Part shown: piece by piece, positions 16,281 through 22,241 of the stretch | Numbering within the stretch: the first letter of the stretch is position 1 | How the letters are laid out: every line of letters starts with the position of its first letter | NCBI GenBank assembly: GCA_964522445.1 | Contig: CAZFUY010000047.1 | Location: 1 to 22,241, forward strand | Direction of reading: 5' to 3' | Length of the DNA stretch: 22,241 nt | Origin: CAZFUY01 sp964522445 | GTDB taxonomy: Bacteria > Pseudomonadota > Gammaproteobacteria > SZUA-229 | Program-made: the position numbers and the translations under genes | The notes under the pieces: model-generated | Told to the model about the DNA's origin: nothing | Seen by the model: only the letters and a program-made list of their open reading frames with translations | The model's database searches: none

Positions 16281-16558
16281 AAATCACTTATACACCAGAA
16301 GCCATAGGTGATTTGATTCGGTTACGAGAATTTATAGAAAGTAAAAATCCTCAAGCAGCACAGCGTATAGCTAAAGACCTGATAAAAGGAATAAAGCAAT
16401 TAAAAAGCTTTCCGCTTATAGGTGTTGAAGTTGAAGAAGCGCCTGATCCAGAAATGGTTCGTGATTTAATTATAGGTAATTATATTGTTCGGTATTTGGT
16501 TTATTCAAATGAAGTACATATATTGCGGATATGGCATCACAAAGAACGGCGCTTATAA
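16277..16558 (+). CDS. ParE/RelE-superfamily toxin
   Basis: A 93-residue toxin of the ParE_toxin family, read from the antitoxin stop codon. Features are the start MKITYTPEAIGDLIRLREFI, the helical hairpin NPQAAQRIAKDLIKGIKQLKSFP, and the final strand VHILRIWHHKERR typical of ParE and related RelE-fold toxins. By family, ParE proteins poison DNA gyrase while RelE proteins cleave mRNA; the sequence alone does not settle the target, though the ILRIWHHxERR end favours ParE-like. The frame is intact. Being beside the origin, the pair replicates early and at high copy. Confidence 0.87.
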   Translation: MKITYTPEAIGDLIRLREFIESKNPQAAQRIAKDLIKGIKQLKSFPLIGVEVEEAPDPEMVRDLIIGNYIVRYLVYSNEVHILRIWHHKERRL

Positions 16559-16603
16559 AAAATAAATAAGGATAGGTTGAGAGTAAAGTGAATCACAGTT
16601 TTA

Positions 16604-16633
16604 TCCTAATAAACCAGTAATACTGGGTTAGGA
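16604..16633. repeat. Hairpin after the toxin gene
   Basis: TCCTAA (16604-16609) pairs with TTAGGA (16628-16633), and inside it CCAGTA-A-TACTGG is a perfect 13-bp palindrome (16614-16626). It is followed by ATTAAAAAT rather than a T-run. It may end or protect the toxin-antitoxin transcript. The 90-bp spacer holds nothing else. Confidence 0.45.
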
Positions 16634-16648
16634 GATTAAAAATAAATT

Positions 16649-16829
16649 ATGAATAATTATTATGTATATGTTTACATTGACCCTCGAAATTTTGAAGAGT
16701 TCTACTATGGCAAAGGTAAAGGCTCACGAAAAGAAGCGCATTTAAATGAAGACACTGATACTGAAAAATCAAAACGAATTAAAGCCAGTTATTCGTGTTA
16801 TTGCCAGAAATCTCTCAGAGCATAATGAC
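16649..16829 (+). pseudogene. Frameshifted remnant of a GIY-YIG nuclease-like gene
   Basis: The frame opening at ATG 16649 reads MNNYYVYVYIDPRNFEEFYY then GKGKGSRKEAHLNEDTDTEK, the N-terminal pattern of a GIY-YIG family (COG3680-like) domain. It breaks up after SKRIKA and stops at 16823-16825. The homologous continuation ELKPVIRVIARNLSEHND resumes in another frame at about 16776-16829. The linking residues are missing, and no further GIY-YIG sequence follows. A small deletion plus a frameshift, then 3' truncation, explains this. GGAG sits upstream of the ATG (16631-16634), so a 58-residue peptide could still be made, but a nuclease is not expected. Confidence 0.7.
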
Positions 16830-16877
16830 ATAACATATATAAGTTGTTCTCTAATACCTAAAGGATATCCCCCCAAA

Positions 16878-17333
16878 ATGAAAAAATATCTTATTTCAAT
16901 CTTATTATTATGTGCCTTTTCTTTATCAGTGGCAGAGGCAAATGAAAATTATACTTCTATAAAAAGTCCCTATCCTATAGCTAAAACACTTGATCGTCTG
17001 GAAAAAATATTAAAAAGTAAGGGTATTAGAGTTTTTGCTCGTATTGATCATGGAGCAGGTGCGCGTAAGGTGGGTAAGTTATTACATCCCAGTCAGTTAT
17101 TGATTTTTGGTAACCCCAGGATGGGTTCGCCACTAATGAATGAAGCGCCTATGATGGGGCTGGAGTTACCAATGAAAGCCCTGGTCTGGGAGGATGATAG
17201 AGGTCAGATCTGGTTAAGTTATTTAAACCCTTCCGTGTTGCAGCAACGTCATGGTTTGAACAATAAAAAGATTATTAAAAAAATGACAGAGGCGTTGAAT
17301 GTTGTGACCCATAAAGCAGTAGCAAAAGATTAA
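16878..17333 (+). CDS. Exported DUF302 protein of unknown function
   Basis: A DUF302-family protein, function not established. I start it at ATG 16878, giving 151 residues, because the frame upstream encodes only nuclease remnant, AAGGATA lies at a sensible distance before this ATG, and the new N-terminus MKKYLISILLLCAFSLSVAEA is a clean signal peptide, with cleavage probably after AEA. The mature part has SPYPIAKTLDRLEKILKSKGI, IFGNPRMGSPLMNEAPMMGLELPMKALVWED and WLSYLNPSVL, which match the DUF302 pattern. It is probably periplasmic. Its TAA shares a base with the rsmG ATG (TAATG), so it is fused into the rsmG-parAB transcript. Confidence 0.82.
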   Translation: MKKYLISILLLCAFSLSVAEANENYTSIKSPYPIAKTLDRLEKILKSKGIRVFARIDHGAGARKVGKLLHPSQLLIFGNPRMGSPLMNEAPMMGLELPMKALVWEDDRGQIWLSYLNPSVLQQRHGLNNKKIIKKMTEALNVVTHKAVAKD

Positions 17334-17947
17334 TGGAAGCACAACAACGCCTTCAGCTGGGTCTGTCTCAAATGGGGCTTGATCTGTCAGATGAAATTCA
17401 GCATAAGCTGATAGCTTATCTGCAACTGATGCAGAAGTGGAACAAAGCCTATAATCTCACTGCAATCAAAGACCTGGATCAAATGGTCATTCGCCATTTA
17501 CTGGATAGCTTAAGTATTTTGTCTTATATCGATAAAGATCCAGTTCTGGATGTGGGCACGGGAGCGGGTCTGCCCGGTATTCCTCTGGCACTGGTTTTAA
17601 AAGAAAATAAATTTGTTTTACTGGACAGTAATAGCAAAAAAACACGTTTTTTAACTCAGGTGAAAATTGAGTTAGGTATTGAAAACATTGAAGTTATTCA
17701 TAGTCGCATAGAAGATTTTCAGCCGGGATATTGCTTTGGCATTATTACCTGTCGGGCATTTGCAGCATTAAATACTATATTAGATCGTACCCAACATCTG
17801 GTAACATCAACAACCCGGATACTTGCAATGAAAGGCAAAGAAGAAGCCCAGACGTTGCCCGCCGGTTTTGAACAAGTGGGCAGCCATGACCTGAACGTCG
17901 CCTGGCTGGATGAAGAACGACGACTCATAGAAATAAAAAAGCCATGA
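17333..17947 (+). CDS. rsmG: 16S rRNA (guanine-N7)-methyltransferase RsmG (GidB)
   Basis: S-adenosylmethionine-dependent enzyme that methylates N7 of G527 in 16S rRNA (E. coli numbering). It has 204 residues (E. coli 207). The SAM-binding glycine loop is DVGTGAGLPGIPLAL (73-87); KWNKAYNLTAI and RHLLDSL ahead of it and the CRAFA block are also family marks. Its ATG shares one base with the stop codon of the DUF302 gene, and its own TGA overlaps the parA ATG (ATGA), so three genes are translationally linked. Confidence 0.97.
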   Translation: MEAQQRLQLGLSQMGLDLSDEIQHKLIAYLQLMQKWNKAYNLTAIKDLDQMVIRHLLDSLSILSYIDKDPVLDVGTGAGLPGIPLALVLKENKFVLLDSNSKKTRFLTQVKIELGIENIEVIHSRIEDFQPGYCFGIITCRAFAALNTILDRTQHLVTSTTRILAMKGKEEAQTLPAGFEQVGSHDLNVAWLDEERRLIEIKKP

Positions 17948-18738
17948 CTAGAATAATTGCTGTAACCAATCAAAAAGGTGGTGTGGGTAAAACCACAACC
18001 TCTGTAAATTTAGCGGCCTCTCTGGCAGCAGTAAAACGAAAAGTGTTGCTGATTGATTTAGATCCCCAGGGCAATGCCACCATGGGCAGTGGCATTGATA
18101 AATATGATCTGGAACTGAGTATTTGTGAAGTGCTTTTAGGACAATCTGATATTAAGCCCTGTATTGAATATGTGGAAGAATCAGGTTTTTCAGTGCTGCC
18201 TTCTAATAGTGATTTAACGGCTGCTGAAGTTGAGTTAATGAATGCAGATAATCGTGAGCGCCGATTACGGGATGCGCTGGAGCCAATAAAAAATGATTAC
18301 GATTTTATCATTATTGACTGCCCACCTTCGCTAAATATGCTGACACTAAATGCTCTGGTTTCTGCAGATGGTGTATTGATTCCTATGCAATGTGAATATT
18401 ATGCGCTGGAAGGTTTATCTTCTTTAGTAGAAACCATCGAGCAGGTTCGCAGCAGTGTTAATCCAGATTTACAAATAGAAGGTTTACTTCGTACCATGTT
18501 TGATCCACGAAACAAATTAGCCAATGATGTTTCAGACCAGTTAATTGAGCACTTTGGTGATCGTGTATACCGTACGGTTGTGCCAAGAAATGTGCGTTTA
18601 GCAGAAGCGCCCAGTCATGGTTTGCCGGTTTTAAAATATGATAAAACGTCACGTGGTGCGCTGGCTTATTTTTCATTAGCGGGTGAAATTATACGTAAAC
18701 AGCTTAAAAATAATGAGCCTGCAAATGCAGTGGCATAG
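17944..18738 (+). CDS. parA: Chromosome partitioning ATPase ParA (Soj)
   Basis: Deviant-Walker ATPase that binds DNA non-specifically and moves ParB-parS complexes, segregating the origin. Its 264 residues begin MTRIIAVTNQKGGVGKTT, with the deviant Walker A KGGVGKTT at 11-18. DLDPQGNAT (Walker A') and FIIIDCPPSLNMLTLNAL (Walker B) follow, and VPRNVRLAEAPSHGLPV is the family C-terminal block. It lacks the N-terminal DNA-binding extension of plasmid type Ia ParA, so it is the short chromosomal form. It overlaps rsmG by 4 bp. A REP-like palindrome separates it from parB. Confidence 0.97.
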   Translation: MTRIIAVTNQKGGVGKTTTSVNLAASLAAVKRKVLLIDLDPQGNATMGSGIDKYDLELSICEVLLGQSDIKPCIEYVEESGFSVLPSNSDLTAAEVELMNADNRERRLRDALEPIKNDYDFIIIDCPPSLNMLTLNALVSADGVLIPMQCEYYALEGLSSLVETIEQVRSSVNPDLQIEGLLRTMFDPRNKLANDVSDQLIEHFGDRVYRTVVPRNVRLAEAPSHGLPVLKYDKTSRGALAYFSLAGEIIRKQLKNNEPANAVA

Positions 18739-18744
18739 CTATTC

Positions 18745-18812
18745 TGTAGGAGCGGCTTTAGCCGCGATGCTATTTAACTAAATGATAAATCGCGGCTAAA
18801 ACCGCTCCTACA
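18745..18812. repeat. REP-like inverted pair between parA and parB
   Basis: Two 24-nt arms (18745-18768 and 18789-18812) are inverted copies with 23 of 24 matches, joined by a 20-nt AT-rich linker. Each starts TGTAGGAGCGG, and each contains its own GCGGC...GCCGC-type small stem. The sequence matches the REP family common in Pseudomonas and relatives. It fills most of the 99-bp spacer and would form a long RNA hairpin inside the parAB message. No T-run follows. Confidence 0.85.
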
Positions 18813-18837
18813 AAGATTAAAAATTTAAGGTTTAAAA

Positions 18838-19725
18838 ATGTCAGCCAGAAAAAAAGGTTTAGGTCGTGGATTAAATGCATTACTGGGCAATGCGAAAAAT
18901 GTAAATGAACTGACTAATCCAGCTCCCGCATCAACAACACAAGTTAATCAATCAGGTTTGCAGCATATAGCAATAGATTTAATTGAGCGTGGAAGTTATC
19001 AGCCCCGAGTGCATTTTGAACCCGAAGCATTGCAGGAATTAGCTGACTCAATTAAAGAGCAGGGCGTTATACAGCCAATAGTTGTGCGTCCAAAAATCAG
19101 TGGTGGTTATGAACTCATTGCAGGTGAGCGCCGCTGGCGAGCATCTCAGCTTGCGGGTTTAAATGATATTCCTGCCGTTATAAAAGAACTGGATGATAAG
19201 GCCGCCGCCGCTGTTTCTTTAATTGAAAATATTCAGCGTGAAAATTTAAATCCATTAGAAGAGTCACGTGCGCTACAGCGCTTGATTGATGAGTTTGATA
19301 TGACACATCAGCAGGTAGCAGAAGCGGTTAGTCGCTCACGAACATCAGTAACTAACTTATTGCGATTACGCGATTTAAATGAAGATGTAAAAACATTAGT
19401 TGATGAACGAAAAATTGAAATGGGTCATGCACGAGCCTTACTTGGTTTAACGGGAACAGAGCAAAGTCAGATTGCACGTAAAGTTGCAGATAAAGGGTTG
19501 TCAGTTCGTGAAACAGAGCAGCTGGTGCGCAAACAGCTTGATCCAAAACCTAAGATAGCAACCAGTCAGAAAGTAGATCCAGATATAAAACGTTTAACGG
19601 ATGAACTAAGTGAAAGACTAGGAGCAGCTATAAACTTACAACATAAAAGTAATGGTAAAGGTAAGTTGGTAATTAGCTATAGCAGTCTGGATGAGCTGGA
19701 TGGGATCTTATCTAAAATTCATTAG
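18838..19725 (+). CDS. parB: Chromosome partitioning protein ParB (Spo0J)
   Basis: CTP-dependent clamp that loads at parS and spreads along DNA. In 295 residues: an N-terminal ParA-stimulating motif KKGLGRGLNALLG (5-17), the CTP-binding domain with GERRWRA (96-102) and ENIQRENLNPLEES (130-143), a helix-turn-helix MTHQQVAEAVSRSRTSVTNLLRL (155-177) for parS recognition, and a C-terminal dimerisation domain ending SSLDELDGILSKI. The two parS palindromes in recF are its expected targets. It begins 99 bp after parA with the REP-like pair between. Confidence 0.97.
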   Translation: MSARKKGLGRGLNALLGNAKNVNELTNPAPASTTQVNQSGLQHIAIDLIERGSYQPRVHFEPEALQELADSIKEQGVIQPIVVRPKISGGYELIAGERRWRASQLAGLNDIPAVIKELDDKAAAAVSLIENIQRENLNPLEESRALQRLIDEFDMTHQQVAEAVSRSRTSVTNLLRLRDLNEDVKTLVDERKIEMGHARALLGLTGTEQSQIARKVADKGLSVRETEQLVRKQLDPKPKIATSQKVDPDIKRLTDELSERLGAAINLQHKSNGKGKLVISYSSLDELDGILSKIH

Positions 19726-19750
19726 AGTAATTTTTAGACCAGAAAGATAC

Positions 19751-19825
19751 TGGGGCTGGAGTTAAAAATAATCAAAGTGACAAGTTATGGGTTTTGATAT
19801 TTGTCAAATTTAACTCTGATTCCAG
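19751..19825. repeat. Diverged copy of the GGGGTCGGAGTCAAA-type palindrome
   Basis: GGGGCTGGAGTTAAA (19752-19766) differs from the post-mnmE arm (13916-13930) at 3 of 15 positions. It is matched by TTTAACTCTGATTCC (19809-19823) in inverted orientation, with GAGTTAAA/TTTAACTC perfect. The 42-nt centre has smaller stems such as TGACAA/TTGTCA. This suggests an old, expanded member of the same family in the 269-bp parB-atpI spacer. Confidence 0.5.
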
Positions 19826-19842
19826 ATAAAAGAATTTCACTG

Positions 19843-19874
19843 AAACCCTGATAGATCAGCTATATCAGAGTTTT
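19843..19874. terminator. Weak hairpin, possible parB-operon terminator
   Basis: CTGATA (19848-19853) pairs with TATCAG (19863-19868) around 9 nt. After a 2-nt mismatch, AAA/TTT extends it, and TTTT follows at 19871-19874. This is a short, A/T-rich stem, so termination here is only possible. Confidence 0.35.
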
Positions 19875-19916
19875 CCTATTTACTAAAATAAAAAAACTTT
19901 ATTCTGCCATTAGCTC

Positions 19917-19945
19917 TTGACCCTGCACATAGCACTACTTATAAT
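19917..19945 (+). promoter_or_regulatory. Strong sigma-70 promoter of the atp operon
   Basis: TTGACC (19917-19922), exactly 17 nt, TATAAT (19940-19945). The -10 is a perfect consensus and the -35 differs by one base. It ends 49 bp before the atpI ATG, so the transcript would have a leader of about 40 nt. It suits the high expression required of ATP synthase. Confidence 0.88.
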
Positions 19946-19994
19946 TTGCCCGCATATTAGAGAGATCTTATCGATTGTCTGGTAGGATCAGAAG

Positions 19995-20381
19995 ATGCAG
20001 AAAACTAGCACAAATCAGATTCGCCATATTCTTTTAATACAGTTTCTGGCGACTATAGTCATATCTGTCATTCTGCTGGTATTTGATCGGGTCTATTTCT
20101 GGTCGGCACTGACGGGTGGACTAACGGCAACTTTATCTAATGCGTATTTTGCGTGGCGAGTTTTTATTAAGTCGCAGGAAACGGAAGCAGAGAAAATCCT
20201 TGTCAGCTATTATGGTGCTGAGGTTAGCAAAATTATTTTAACGGTTATGTTGTTTACAGCAGCAATTGTAATGATTAAACCGTTAAGTATGATCACACTA
20301 ATTAGTGTGTATTTTTTTAATCAGTTTATTCCCGCACTGGTGTCACTTGTTCTCCCCGACAACAGTGTGATTAGGAGTTAA
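19995..20381 (+). CDS. atpI: ATP synthase subunit I
   Basis: Small hydrophobic protein encoded first in many atp operons; it is thought to help assemble the c-ring but is not in the finished enzyme. The 128 residues have about four membrane segments, near 11-29, 34-53, 75-92 and 97-118. Its position, size and AtpI-like pattern (FWSALTGGLTATLSNAYFAWRVF) support the call. AGGA lies about 10 nt before the ATG, and atpB starts 2 nt after its stop codon. Confidence 0.9.
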   Translation: MQKTSTNQIRHILLIQFLATIVISVILLVFDRVYFWSALTGGLTATLSNAYFAWRVFIKSQETEAEKILVSYYGAEVSKIILTVMLFTAAIVMIKPLSMITLISVYFFNQFIPALVSLVLPDNSVIRS

Positions 20382-20383
20382 GA

Positions 20384-21247
20384 ATGTCAGGTGAAAGCCT
20401 AACGTCCAGTGCTTATATAAAGCACCACCTTCAAAATATGGTTTATGGCCAATACCCCGATGGCAGTTGGGGTTTGGCGCATTCAGCAGCAGAAGCTAAG
20501 GAAATGGGTTTCTGGGCTTTTAATATCGATTCATTAGGCTGGTCTATTGGCCTGGCGATAATCTTCTTTTTCGCATTCCGTCATGCGGCAAAAAATGCTA
20601 CCACCGGTGTACCAACAGGGTTTCAGAACTTTGTTGAGATGATTGTCGAGTTCATCAATACCAGTGTTCGTGGCTCATTCAGTGCTAAAAACGATATTGT
20701 GGCACCTCTGGCATTAACTGTATTTGCCTGGGTGTTTTTAATGAACCTGATGGATTTAATCCCCGTTGACTGGTTGCCTATATTGGCGCAGCAAATTGGC
20801 GCTGCATTCGGTGCAGACCCGCATCATGTTTATTTCAAAGTGGTACCGACTACAGATCCCAATATTACATTCGGCATGGCATTAGGTGTGTTCTGGCTTA
20901 TGCTTTATTACAGTATTAAGATTAAAGGCATTGGTGGTTTCTTTGGTGAGCTGGCTTTCCAGCCATTTGGTAAGGCAGGTATGCCGGTAAACCTGATACT
21001 TGAAGGTGTGTCACTCATTTCTAAGCCTATTTCATTGGCATTACGTTTATTCGGAAATATGTATGCTGGTGAAACCATTTTTATATTGATCGCATTGATG
21101 TATAGCGGTGGTCTGGCTATAGGTGCATTTGGTGGTGTTTTACAACTGGGCTGGGCTATTTTTCATATTCTTATTATTACATTACAGGCGTTTATCTTTA
21201 TGACGTTGACTATTGTATATCTGGATATGGCACATCAGGATCACTAG
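20384..21247 (+). CDS. atpB: F0F1 ATP synthase subunit a
   Basis: Membrane subunit that forms the proton half-channels against the c-ring. It has 287 residues (E. coli 271). The essential arginine is R221 in SLALRLFGNMYAGE, preceded by the LILEGVSLISKPIS helix. MNLMDLIPVDWLP and the final helix LQAFIFMTLTIVYLDMAH are typical. TAGGAG about 9 nt before the ATG is a good ribosome-binding site. It is followed by a perfect 11-bp hairpin before atpE. Confidence 0.97.
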   Translation: MSGESLTSSAYIKHHLQNMVYGQYPDGSWGLAHSAAEAKEMGFWAFNIDSLGWSIGLAIIFFFAFRHAAKNATTGVPTGFQNFVEMIVEFINTSVRGSFSAKNDIVAPLALTVFAWVFLMNLMDLIPVDWLPILAQQIGAAFGADPHHVYFKVVPTTDPNITFGMALGVFWLMLYYSIKIKGIGGFFGELAFQPFGKAGMPVNLILEGVSLISKPISLALRLFGNMYAGETIFILIALMYSGGLAIGAFGGVLQLGWAIFHILIITLQAFIFMTLTIVYLDMAHQDH

Positions 21248-21255
21248 ATTTTAGC

Positions 21256-21278
21256 GAAGGCTTATTGAATAAGCCTTC
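21256..21278. repeat. Perfect hairpin in the atpB-atpE spacer
   Basis: GAAGGCTTATT and AATAAGCCTTC form a perfect 11-bp inverted repeat around a single G; as RNA it would be about 10 bp with a 3-nt loop. It lies 8 nt after atpB. Only TT follows, so full termination is unlikely; partial attenuation or protection of the downstream mRNA 5' end is possible. Confidence 0.7.
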
Positions 21279-21289
21279 TTAAATACAGA

Positions 21290-21317
21290 TTTTAATTTTA
21301 AACTTTTCTCACAGGAG
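21290..21317 (+). promoter_or_regulatory. U-rich enhancer and strong ribosome-binding site of atpE
   Basis: A T-rich tract (21290-21309, TTTTAATTTTAAACTTTTCT) leads into AGGAG (21313-21317), 8 nt before the atpE ATG. In E. coli a U-rich stretch just upstream of the atpE ribosome-binding site enhances c-subunit translation; the layout here is the same in kind. Confidence 0.6.
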
Positions 21318-21325
21318 ATTTAACA

Positions 21326-21568
21326 ATGAACGAAGCAACTGCATTGCTATATATTGCTGGCGCATTAATGATGGGGCTGGGTGCTCTGGGTGCTGCTGTA
21401 GGCATCGGTGTTTTGGGTGGTCGTTTCTTGGAAGGCGCTGCGCGTCAGCCTGAATTAATTCCAATGTTACGCACACAGTTCTTTATCGTAATGGGTCTTG
21501 TTGACGCGGTTCCAATGATCGCTGTTGGTATTTCTCTCTACATCCTGTTCGCCGTAGCTGGTGGTTAA
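21326..21568 (+). CDS. atpE: F0F1 ATP synthase subunit c
   Basis: Proteolipid whose ring of identical copies rotates as protons pass. The 80 residues form two membrane helices (about 6-30 and 51-77) joined by the polar loop ARQPEL (39-44). The proton-carrying carboxylate is D60 in GLVDAVPMI. The Glu/Gln/Ser-Thr set expected for sodium ATP synthases is absent, so H+ coupling is inferred. The glycine-rich first helix (GALGAAVGIGVLGG) is standard. It is flanked by strong hairpins and has the best ribosome-binding site of the operon, in line with the need for many copies per complex. Confidence 0.98.
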   Translation: MNEATALLYIAGALMMGLGALGAAVGIGVLGGRFLEGAARQPELIPMLRTQFFIVMGLVDAVPMIAVGISLYILFAVAGG

Positions 21569-21632
21569 AATAATTATTCAGTTCACTCCTGTGCAATCTC
21601 ATGTCTGCATAGAAGCAATCTGAATAGTTATT
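21569..21632. repeat. Long hairpin in the atpE-atpF spacer
   Basis: AATAATTATTCAG (21569-21581), starting right after the atpE stop codon, pairs with CTGAATAGTTATT (21620-21632): 12 Watson-Crick pairs and one G-U. It encloses 38 nt. It leaves the atpF ribosome-binding site (GAGGAAT) free. It could block 3' exonucleases and stabilise the atpE part of the message. Confidence 0.65.
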
Positions 21633-21657
21633 TACTGTCTAAATACGAGGAATAAGC

Positions 21658-22128
21658 ATGAATATTAATGCAACTTTAATCGGCCAGTCGATCGCATTTT
21701 TCCTGTTCGTACTTTTTGTAATGAAATATATATGGCCACCGCTGATTGCAGCGCTGGACGAACGTAAAGAAATGATTGCCGATGGTCTTGCTGCTGCAGA
21801 AAAAGGTCAGCATGAACAGGAGCTGGCAGAAAAAGCAGCTGAGAAACATATTAAAGAAGCAAAAGGACAGGCTGCTGAAATTGTTACACAAGCACAAAAA
21901 CGAGCAGCTGAAATTGTTGAAGAAGCTAAAGATGATGCCAAAGAAGAAGCGGGTCGTATCGTCATAGCAGCCAATGCTGAAATCGAACAGGAAGTGAATC
22001 GAGCAAAAGAGCACCTAAGACAACAGGTTGCAGGTATTACTATTGCAGGTGCTGAAAAAGTACTGAAACGTGAAATCGATGAATCTGCGCACAGCGATAT
22101 CGTTGATGATTTAATCGCGCAGATATAG
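21658..22128 (+). CDS. atpF: F0F1 ATP synthase subunit b
   Basis: Peripheral-stalk subunit. Its 156 residues equal the E. coli length. One N-terminal membrane helix (about 5-26, ATLIGQSIAFFLFVLFVMKYIW) is followed by PPLIAALDERKEMIADGLAAAE and a long, charged, heptad-like helix rich in Ala, Glu and Lys that dimerises. ACGAGGAATAAGC precedes the ATG. atpH follows after 11 nt. Confidence 0.97.
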   Translation: MNINATLIGQSIAFFLFVLFVMKYIWPPLIAALDERKEMIADGLAAAEKGQHEQELAEKAAEKHIKEAKGQAAEIVTQAQKRAAEIVEEAKDDAKEEAGRIVIAANAEIEQEVNRAKEHLRQQVAGITIAGAEKVLKREIDESAHSDIVDDLIAQI

Positions 22129-22139
22129 GGTAAGTACTG

Positions 22140-22241
22140 ATGTCAGATAATATTACAGCCGCACGACCTTATGCCAAAGCTGTATTTGAAACAGCACAGG
22201 CAGATTCATCTCAGACTGCATGGTCTGAAATCCTGGGTTTT
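22140..22241 (+). CDS. atpH: F0F1 ATP synthase subunit delta, 5' end only
   Basis: The ATG at 22140 opens a frame that runs off the right edge after 34 codons: MSDNITAARPYAKAVFETAQ and on. The ARPYAKAVFE motif is the standard AtpH N-terminus, and the position after atpF fits. Delta joins the F1 head to the b subunits. The remaining roughly 145 residues are outside the window. Confidence 0.93.
   Translation, partial: MSDNITAARPYAKAVFETAQADSSQTAWSEILGF

Noticed and set aside
16746..16877. Upstream extension of the DUF302 gene to the ATG at 16746 (195 residues)
   Set aside because: The added 44 residues are nuclease-remnant sequence, and the internal ATG at 16878 has a better ribosome-binding site and gives a clean signal peptide.
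21676..22014. A 112-codon minus-strand frame opposite atpF
   Set aside because: Its Phe/Ser/Cys-rich composition is the mirror of the Ala/Glu/Lys-rich AtpF coiled coil; it is a shadow frame.
1..22241. CRISPR arrays, tRNA or rRNA genes, full insertion sequences
   Set aside because: No regularly spaced direct repeats, no tRNA- or rRNA-like sequence and no transposase frame were seen on either strand.

Overview
This is the replication-origin neighbourhood of a gammaproteobacterial chromosome. The organism is AT-rich and is not an enteric: it carries chromosomal parAB, and DnaA boxes are found next to dnaA rather than beside mnmG. The order is the classic one: ubiD-prlC-gyrB-recF-dnaN-dnaA run leftward, and rpmH-rnpA-yidD-yidC-mnmE-mnmG-(accessory genes)-rsmG-parA-parB-atpIBEFH run rightward. 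The proteins match E. coli and Pseudomonas family members closely, but the sequence does not fix the genus. A run of exactly 100 Ns inside prlC shows that this is a draft scaffold.

Left arm (1-9669, minus strand). dnaA (GTG start), dnaN, recF and gyrB form the replication and repair operon. prlC (oligopeptidase A) and the 5' two-thirds of ubiD (ubiquinone synthesis) follow. The 231-bp dnaN-dnaA gap has three perfect DnaA boxes and an AT-rich tract and is the best oriC candidate. Two perfect 16-bp parS palindromes lie inside recF. They are presumably the binding sites for the ParB encoded on the other side of the origin. A perfect 10-bp hairpin joins the dnaN stop codon to the recF start codon.

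Divergent region (9670-10049). It holds a consensus-like rpmH promoter and an unexplained structured element with a perfect 10-bp outer stem, but no perfect DnaA box.

Right arm (10050-22241, plus strand). Ribosomal protein L34, the RNase P protein, YidD and YidC (membrane-protein insertion), MnmE/MnmG (tRNA wobble-uridine modification), RsmG (16S rRNA methylation), ParA/ParB (chromosome segregation) and the start of the F-type H+-ATP synthase operon. Between mnmG and rsmG, which are neighbours in many gammaproteobacteria, about 1.4 kb of extra DNA holds a ribbon-helix-helix/ParE toxin-antitoxin pair with its own promoter, a frameshifted GIY-YIG nuclease remnant, and an exported DUF302 protein whose stop codon overlaps the rsmG start.

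Small palindromic elements are scattered through the spacers: a nested palindrome after gyrB with compensatory base changes, a REP-like pair between parA and parB, and two relatives of a GGGGTCGGAGTCAAA palindrome (after mnmE and after parB). Strong hairpins flank atpE. No wholly new multi-gene system was found. The best leads are the dnaN/recF coupling hairpin, the parS sites in recF, the structured element upstream of dnaA, and the hairpins bracketing atpE.
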